Source: Mesostigma viride (Eukaryota; Streptophyta; Mesostigmatophyceae; Mesostigmatales; Mesostigmataceae). From it: DNA of 60,000 nt. A program made the translations under genes and the position numbers. Of the stretch, positions 53,460 to 60,000 are shown piece by piece. Position 1 is the first letter of the stretch. Every line of letters begins with the position of its first letter. Under the pieces are notes generated by a model. It was given only the letters and a program-made list of their open reading frames with translations. It was not told the DNA's origin and made no database searches. Where the stretch lies: NCBI GenBank assembly GCA_009746045.1, contig RPFO01000645.1, positions 843,728 to 903,727 of the forward strand, written 5' to 3'.

Positions 53460-56058
53460 CCGAAGTGCTTTCAATCCCTGACTAGTGTGCACGATGGGTA
53501 GGGGGGCAGAGACACCCCCCTTCCCTCACGCCACAGGCATGCCACAGGGTGCTCAATCGGACCCGTCTAACTAACCGGGCCCGGGCCAGGGCATTCCCTG
53601 TGGGTGCATGGCTAACGTAATGACTGACTAGCAGTACGTGGTTTTCCATGTGCGGGTATTTCCTCGTAAATTCGGTGGGATCGAGAGCGATCGCAGCAAT
53701 ACTGCTCACTACTATAGACACTCCCGGCCAGTTAGGCTGGAAACACACGCCCTGATCAAGCAAGCTGTTTCCGGCCCCACCGTCTAGGTCATCTAGTCGC
53801 TCTACACGTAAGCCAGCCATAATTTCAATGCACAAGGCTACACATTTCCATCTCCATTCATATTCATCGATCGATCGATCATCCTGAACGACTCGAAAAC
53901 GCGGACAAGATAACTGAAGGCGGCAGGCTCAAGCCGGCTACCATGGTCCGGATTCTCGATCCCGATTTCTGGCCTGCGCTGGTTGTCTCCTTGATATGTC
54001 CCGTGTGAGCATTGCACTGCTATCGAGCCCGGCATGCAGGGAGAGCCGAGGCGATTTCTAATGCTTGACTAGTGACGCCGCTGCCGTCAATGCGCCGGAG
54101 GGCTGAGCTGCAGACGGGCTTAGCGCAGCCGCCAGGCTGCACTGCGTCGAGGAGGGTTTGCTCGTCATAATATTGCGTGGTAGCTTCGGGAAAATGGGGG
54201 TTGTGGGTTAACCCTGGGTATGCCCCTAAAACCCCTCAGGCTCCGGGAGAGGCCTTTATATTCTCCCAAACCGGCGCCTCTAAATGTGTTCCAAGCTAGC
54301 CTATCTGTTGTGGGCTCTGGACCATGGGGCAGCCTTACTGCATCCGCTATGATCGAGTCAGCCATGCTCATGCCCATGCATGCAGAGGGCCACTCTCTGC
54401 TGAGACGCCATCATGCCCGGCCTAGCAATTGCTTATTATAGCCATGATCATCTTCCACCCCATGTCCGCAACTTTGCATAGATGCTGGAATACATGGTGC
54501 ATGGAGCAGGTGCGCCTCAGTTGTGCACCCCGAGTACTTAGGTGGCAGTACGTACACCCACCACCTGCAGGTTGTCGCCTAGCATGTATTATAAACCATA
54601 TATGCCCCTTCTCAGGGATATGTGTTACATATCCTCCCCACGGCTCAGGTATCAAGGAGACCACGGCTCAGGTATGTTCTTAATTAATTATTAATTTATT
54701 TATTAATTCGGGAAAATATACCAGCGTGTGCGTCTTAGAAAGACGAAGCGATTATGATATTCACGGCCGAACTTGGTGGCCAAGCGTGAAAGTTATGAGC
54801 TCCGCCGTCAGCCATGGCTACCAGATTTTACCCCGACTAGGTTGTCGCCGGTTCTCAAATTGTCAAATTGTCAAAATTGTCACTTCATTCACGCCGGCGG
54901 ACTACCTACAGACTAGGTACCTGCGGACTGCTTGACGCGGAGTCGCCGGGCTTCAAGTTCTGTAACTTACCAAACTCGCCGCGAGAGGCCGCCGCGCCAT
55001 TTTCTACTTCTTTTGGTACATGGCTTGCGTTGGGTTCATCGACGAGCATCGACGGCACAATCGGACGGCGGAGAATAAGTTCGCCACAGCACAGCGCGAC
55101 GCAATGGCTCTTTTCCATGTACAACGTGAGATGCAAAGTCCGCAACGCTGACCGGAAATTCCGTCCAACACCATCGTACAGTACTACCAGTCATCTGCAT
55201 TTTAGCCGTCGAATCAGGGTCGAATGCGCAATTGATCTTGAAACGTCTCCGTTCGCCTCCGGGACACTTCCGCGACTTATCGGTACTCAGTTCTGTCACC
55301 CTTGAACATGTTGTGGTACAATACTACAAATTCACGCCAATAGAAATTCGCGTCCGAACATATATCTCGATGGAGTCATGCCTCTTATTTAATTTCAAGG
55401 TACCTCGTAATAAATCTCGGCCCCCGCCCTCCGAGAATTTGACAATTTGACAAAAAGAGCCAATTTTAATTTTACCCCGACTACCTCGTGGCCCGTGGCA
55501 TGCATTTTTCCACGATATGTCCGTGGCAAACTTGGAATAAAAATGAATGTTATTGACAAACTGATAAATACATTATGGTTCGCCATAATTTCATCCCTTG
55601 TGCTCCTCACGATCATTTTGTCAACAACGTTGAGGTCTGTGCTTCAGAAACATTCATCACTCCATCTTGTGGTGATGAATGTGCTTTTGTAAGGTAAAGC
55701 AGTTCCAGTGGATCATATCACCAGGCGAGGATACCTGGCTTGGCATTATTCGGTGCGGAGTCCTTGATTATCATCCATAGGTCCCAACGGATGGAAGATA
55801 ATGAACAGGGACATTAGATGACTAAACATTGCCAAGCTACCAAACCTAACGTTCCTCAAGCACGACGGCCGCTGAATCCGTAAAGTCTCTCTGTAAGGGG
55901 TAACCTCGGTTACCACCTATTCATAACGTTTCGCTAGCTAAAAATAAGTTAAGTATGGTACATCCGGTTGCCCAGGCAGGCCAGCGGGCATGCGCACTGG
56001 ACAATGCGTGCTCTCCACGCCAGCAGGCGCGCGCCCTCTGACCTGGCATCCCCCCCAG
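53460..56058. other. Unique sequence left of the EGF gene, no gene recognised
   Basis: ORFs up to 145 codons (54868-55305, +) and 117 codons (53482-53835, -) without domain signal. An AT-rich AATTAATTATTAATTTATTTA stretch lies near 54683. The last part (55690-56058) is presumably the 3' flank of the minus-strand EGF gene. Confidence 0.4.
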
Positions 56059-59000
56059 TCATTCATCCCCAGTGGCCGACGTCGCCGCCGACGAAGCCGC
56101 CGCCGCCCTCCTCTGCCTCACGTCACACCCGCCCACCACAAATGGCCGGGCGTTGGCCATGGGCAGCGCGCCGCGCAAGGGCAGCGCATCCTCGGGGGCT
56201 GCGTGACGGAGACTAGGAACCGAGTTGGAGCTGTGCACCTCGCGCCGCAGCCACGCACCGCCCGCCCCATCCCTGCCATCGCCACCCCCACCCCCATGAT
56301 GGCCCAGGTTGTCCAAGCTGCCGTGCACTGTGGACGCCAGCAGAGGGGACAGCATGCCGTTGGGGGGGTACCCCGCATACCCGCCCCCTGCGTACCCTGG
56401 CAGTGGGGCCGCACCGCCGCCTCCACAAGCCGCGTTGTTATTGCACACGGGGCGGGGCATGCCACGACAATGGTGGTGGTCCCCAAACTCAGCACCCATA
56501 GGCTTGCAGGGGCCCGCAGGGTAGCCCATCGCAAGACCTCCCTCCCCCCTCTCCGAGCCATCCCCCGCGCGATGGCATGCACCAGGTGCCGCGCCACCCC
56601 CATAACCCCTGCCCACAGGGAACCCCCCCGAGGGGCAGCAATCTCGGTACTCTGCCCGGCTGCTGTACTGAGGGTGACCCCCTGACCCCACGCCCTGGGG
56701 GACTGTGGCATCCCCGGTGGGTGCGGGCACGCCCACGCCGTCATTGTACGACGTGCGGCGTGACGAGCCGTCATCGCCCCCCTGCGTCGAAAAATCGTAA
56801 AAAGAGCTGCTGCCACTGCTAGCATAACCCCACGCCATCATATCCTCCCCCGCCCCATGCCCATGCCCATGGCCACTGCCGGCGTGCTCCCACACACTTA
56901 CGCCCGCCCCACCCGCCACCATGTCCCTCTCCGAGAGCTCCCGCGGGAGCCCCCCCCTCCGCTTTCCCGCGTGGCCGTCCCCTACGTGACAGCCCCCGAT
57001 GTTCATGTGGTGGGCCAGCGGCTCCTCGTCGGAGCACGAGGGCGTGGCGGGCGCCAGCGGCTCCAGCGACCAGTTGTCCATCCCCATGATCTCATAATGC
57101 CTGTCATCCGGCACGTCCTCCTCCCCTGCACCGTTCCCGCCCCGCCCACCTTGCGGCTGCGCTGTCGCCGCGGCATGGCTCGGCGCCTTGAACAGGAGCG
57201 CGCCGGAGACCAGCAGGCACGCGGCCAGTCCCAGCGCCATGACCACCAGCAGGTTGCCCACTGTGGGCACGGCTGCCGCCTGCCACCACGAGGACGACCA
57301 CTCCACCAGTGGGCGCATCGCCATGCCCTCACCACTGGCCGCGCCCGTCCACATGCCCGCGGGGGCCCCCTGGTAGAAGGCCCCCTGCATGACAGGCGCC
57401 GCCTGCTGAAGCGTGCCACAATCGTCACCGCCCCACCCAGGGGGGCACGCGCACGTCCCGTTCTGGCACACGCCGGGCTGGCCCTCGGCCCTCGCACCCG
57501 CACAGTCCATCGGGCAGGCCAGCGTGGCCACGGCACGGATCGTGAACCGCACGCTGGACCAGCCCCAGCCGAGCATGGCGGCATCATACTCTGATGACAA
57601 GACAATTTCATCGCCACCGTCAGCATTAACATTCCCATGGGCTTGCCCGGCCCCATGCGCCGAAGGTGCCCGCATGCGGTGGCACATCGCCAGCTCTGCC
57701 CTCGAGCCGGCACCGCCCCGGTGGCCCCCCACCAGCCGAATGACCCACTCGGAGCCCGTCTCCATCACGCCCGCCCTCGGCAACCCCCGCTCAATGACCG
57801 CCTCAAACATGCCCCCATGGGTGAACCCTCCCTCGGGGCCAGGGTCATGCCTCGTGGCCGCCAAGACCTCACCGCTGCCATCGCTGCTGATGCCGTCACC
57901 TGACACCGCCCTCTCCTGCAGGAACACCGCAACGGGTGGCAGCCGAGATCCGCCACGCATCCCCTCAAGCCCTTCGTCTGCCATCCCCTCCATACGCGCA
58001 CCCACCTTCCCCTGCGCACCCTCCCCCCCCACGTCCCAGGCCCTCACAACCACTGCCACCGACGCCAGCCCCGCGCGCGTGTTGGAGGGAAGCACCAGAT
58101 GGAAGCTCGCCGCCTGGCAGGGCGCCAGCGCGCCCCTCAGGGACAGCCCCGTCGGCAGGTAACCGCTGGCCATGTCGTCCGCGTGTTGACACGCATCACC
58201 GGCAAACCCCGCGTCGCAGCGGCAGAGGTCCCCGCGGCAGTCGCCCCGACCAGAGCAAGGCAGCCCCGCGACGCCTCGTGGGCAGTGCCCCGCCAGCTCA
58301 TCGACGAACACGTCCAGCTCGTAGCCCACCTCGGACGTGCCCGTAGCGGTGAGCCACACCCACCACTCATAGCCATTCTCCCCCGCCCCCTGGCTACCTG
58401 TCCCCGCCTTGCCTCTGCCACCCGGCACCAGCTCGCGGCTCCAATCGAGTGCCAGTGACAGACTAATGGCGCACCCTGGGGGCACCTGCTCCATCGTGTA
58501 GGTCTCAACGCCATACCCGCTAGAGGCCCCCACGGTTGCCGTGGCTACTGCTGGCACCGCAGGTGCGTCGGGGGCCAAGCCTCCCATGCTGCTGGGGGGC
58601 ACCCCCCGCCCCCTCCAAAGGGCCATACCGATGCGCTCCAAGGGGCTGGGGGGCACATCTCCCACCACACTGCCACGAGACGCGGTGGCTGCCCCCTGGC
58701 CTGCCACAGCATGCTCCCTCACCTCCACGCGCACCTCTGCAGGGTGCACGCCTGATGGGAATGAGAGCCGGTACCCGCGCCACCGGCCCGCCTCTGCCAA
58801 CCCTGATACGGATGCCAGCTTCTCCGCCGCAAAGGACGGCACTGCTGCTGCTGATGACGATGATGATGCTGGTGACGCGGATGCCTCCTTGTGCGTGGCC
58901 TTCTTTGCAGACGGTGCTGGTGGCGGTGCCAGTACTGACAACGACTCGAACCGCCAGTCCAGCTTGCCCGCCGGTGCCCTCTCTGCCACCGGGAGGGATG

Positions 59001-60000
59001 CCAGCAGCTCCACCTGCGCCTGCTGCGAGCACTGGGGATCCGTCCACCCGGGTCGACACAGGCACTCCCCCGCGACGCAGCTCCCCTGGTCACCGCAACC
59101 GCGCCCGCACGCCTGGAAGGCCGCCACCTGGAGCAGGAAGCTGCCGCCGTGGCTGCCCCCGAAGACACTGAGGAACCACGAGTGCTGCCCACCCCCTTCC
59201 ACCGCCAGCTCGTGCAGCGTCTCCTGGAGTGCCCCTGGCTCACCCCACGTGCCCAAAATAGGCGCCACACTGTCAAACTGCTTCTTGGTGGGCGGGTCGG
59301 ACCGGCGCAGGTATAGCCGCAAGCCATCACTGGGAGCAGAGGAACCATGGTGGGGCTCCTCGTGGGCGCCCGGCGAGGAGGGCTTGAGGGACCCTGCGCC
59401 GTCGCCGCGCGCCGGCACGAGCGCCAGCATCTGCGCGCGCATGGAGAGTGCCGAGTTGACGTAAAAGTGCTGCCATCCGTTACGCGCCACGTGGCCGCGC
59501 ACCGCACCGTGGCGGCCCTTGTCCCCGCTCCTCTCGAGCGTGATGGGACGGTACGCCACCTGGCTGCGCAGGGAGCAGTCGTCCCCCTGGAACCCTGTGT
59601 GGCAGAAGCAGCGGCCCTCGATGCAGACGCCGTGGCCCGAGCAGGGCAGCGCGGTGCCGGGAAGCGGTTTGGGGCAGAGCGCAACGCCCTCGCTCTCGCT
59701 GTCCCCCTCGTACTCCACCGTCAAGGAGTAGGCGACTGAGGCGGAGCGGGAGCGAGAGGCATGGACGGAGACCCACCAGGTCCATGGCCCCGGATCAGGA
59801 ATGGTGGCTTTCAAGGCATGGCGGCGGACGTTTGTCACTTTATCTACAACCAAGGTATGTAGACCCGTCGCGTCTTGGCGAAGCTCGTCGCCGGGCCGGC
59901 TGCGCCGAACAATCAAGGTCAAGCCAGCAACGCCGCTATTCCCGTTCGCGATAAGGGCTTCTTTCAGGTCGCTCCCGTCCCACGGTGCCGTCGCATTCGC
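56059..60000 (-). CDS. Type I membrane protein with four EGF-like domains (5' end outside window)
   Basis: The frame is open from the window edge (60000) to TGA at 56059-56061: at least 1313 codons, no intron, GC-rich. Residues below count from the Thr-Leu-Ile at 59922. EGF-like domains lie at about 83-116, 272-298, 545-577 and 803-835 (for example CSGHGVCIEGRCFCHTGFQG and CVAGECLCRPGW). Each follows a beta-rich module of about 150-260 residues ending in a Trp-rich strand (WTWWVSV, SWFLSV, WWVWLTA). One hydrophobic segment at about 882-910 (NLLVVMALGLAACLLVSGAL) is followed by a 375-residue Gly/Ser/Ala-rich tail. This predicts a cell-surface or secretory-pathway protein with repeated adhesion or ligand-binding modules; the partner is unknown. 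The true start and any signal peptide are upstream of the window. Confidence 0.85.
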   Translation of the reverse strand, partial: ANATAPWDGSDLKEALIANGNSGVAGLTLIVRRSRPGDELRQDATGLHTLVVDKVTNVRRHALKATIPDPGPWTWWVSVHASRSRSASVAYSLTVEYEGDSESEGVALCPKPLPGTALPCSGHGVCIEGRCFCHTGFQGDDCSLRSQVAYRPITLERSGDKGRHGAVRGHVARNGWQHFYVNSALSMRAQMLALVPARGDGAGSLKPSSPGAHEEPHHGSSAPSDGLRLYLRRSDPPTKKQFDSVAPILGTWGEPGALQETLHELAVEGGGQHSWFLSVFGGSHGGSFLLQVAAFQACGRGCGDQGSCVAGECLCRPGWTDPQCSQQAQVELLASLPVAERAPAGKLDWRFESLSVLAPPPAPSAKKATHKEASASPASSSSSAAAVPSFAAEKLASVSGLAEAGRWRGYRLSFPSGVHPAEVRVEVREHAVAGQGAATASRGSVVGDVPPSPLERIGMALWRGRGVPPSSMGGLAPDAPAVPAVATATVGASSGYGVETYTMEQVPPGCAISLSLALDWSRELVPGGRGKAGTGSQGAGENGYEWWVWLTATGTSEVGYELDVFVDELAGHCPRGVAGLPCSGRGDCRGDLCRCDAGFAGDACQHADDMASGYLPTGLSLRGALAPCQAASFHLVLPSNTRAGLASVAVVVRAWDVGGEGAQGKVGARMEGMADEGLEGMRGGSRLPPVAVFLQERAVSGDGISSDGSGEVLAATRHDPGPEGGFTHGGMFEAVIERGLPRAGVMETGSEWVIRLVGGHRGGAGSRAELAMCHRMRAPSAHGAGQAHGNVNADGGDEIVLSSEYDAAMLGWGWSSVRFTIRAVATLACPMDCAGARAEGQPGVCQNGTCACPPGWGGDDCGTLQQAAPVMQGAFYQGAPAGMWTGAASGEGMAMRPLVEWSSSWWQAAAVPTVGNLLVVMALGLAACLLVSGALLFKAPSHAAATAQPQGGRGGNGAGEEDVPDDRHYEIMGMDNWSLEPLAPATPSCSDEEPLAHHMNIGGCHVGDGHAGKRRGGLPRELSERDMVAGGAGVSVWEHAGSGHGHGHGAGEDMMAWGYASSGSSSFYDFSTQGGDDGSSRRTSYNDGVGVPAPTGDATVPQGVGSGGHPQYSSRAEYRDCCPSGGFPVGRGYGGGAAPGACHRAGDGSERGEGGLAMGYPAGPCKPMGAEFGDHHHCRGMPRPVCNNNAACGGGGAAPLPGYAGGGYAGYPPNGMLSPLLASTVHGSLDNLGHHGGGGGDGRDGAGGAWLRREVHSSNSVPSLRHAAPEDALPLRGALPMANARPFVVGGCDVRQRRAAAASSAATSATGDE

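Noticed and set aside
56118-59785. Other large ORFs overlapping the EGF gene on both strands
   Set aside because: GC-rich shadow frames; only the minus frame ending at 56059 shows EGF cysteine spacing and a membrane segment.

Overview
The window is nuclear eukaryotic DNA and is built mostly of repeats and transposons. The evidence for a eukaryote is GT-AG introns, Ty1/copia and LINE retrotransposons, degenerate CCCTAAA/TTTAGGG-like telomeric tracts, and a GC-rich, intronless receptor-like gene with EGF domains and one membrane span. A green alga is my leading guess, from CCCTAAA-type repeats, codon GC and G-box-rich LTRs, but nothing here proves the lineage. Only the gene at the right edge (56059-60000, minus strand, cut by the window end) looks like an ordinary host gene.

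Layout, left to right. 1-1960 is unique sequence with hairpins and a tRNA-like B box. 1961-2632 is a 61-bp minisatellite carrying the palindrome CCAACGGCCGTTGG. 2709-5718 is a broken DDE-type transposase gene whose introns carry the same palindrome. 6032-31862 is a block bounded on both sides by degenerate telomere-like tracts. It holds a 1.9-kb tract that is nearly pure G/T on the + strand, then about 14 kb of a 40-bp satellite (about 345 copies by length) in four arrays. The arrays are interrupted by a 0.5-kb spacer, by a 7.7-kb Ty1/copia-like element (15635-23378; LTRs differ at 3 of 522 positions by eye), and by a 1.2-kb CACTA-ended palindromic insertion that itself contains a 520-bp solo LTR. 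32318-33971 carries the palindrome again.

34.9-53.1 kb is a nested set of insertions. A decayed LINE (5' part about 35.0-35.69 kb, 3' part 51.08-53.1 kb) is split by a 15.4-kb element with terminal inverted repeats (35689-51074). Its subterminal arms are inverted arrays of a 173-bp unit, as in foldback elements. Inside that lie a better-preserved LINE (36546-38710) and a 6.3-kb inverted-repeat element with a 9-bp target duplication (41673-47942), which holds a smaller inverted-repeat element and an 800-bp (GGGA)n tract. 53.1-56.0 kb shows no gene I can support.

The points I rate most interesting are: the copia-like element with apparent order gag/NC-integrase-protease-RT-RNase H and LTR ends AG...CT; the giant foldback-like element; the spaced palindrome TTTC-N6-CCAACGGCCGTTGG-N5/6-GAAA in introns, minisatellite and intergenic DNA; the compound CACTA/B-box/palindrome insertion; and short 4-bp, mostly palindromic insertions scattered through the decayed LINE. 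All alignments were made by eye; no database search was possible.
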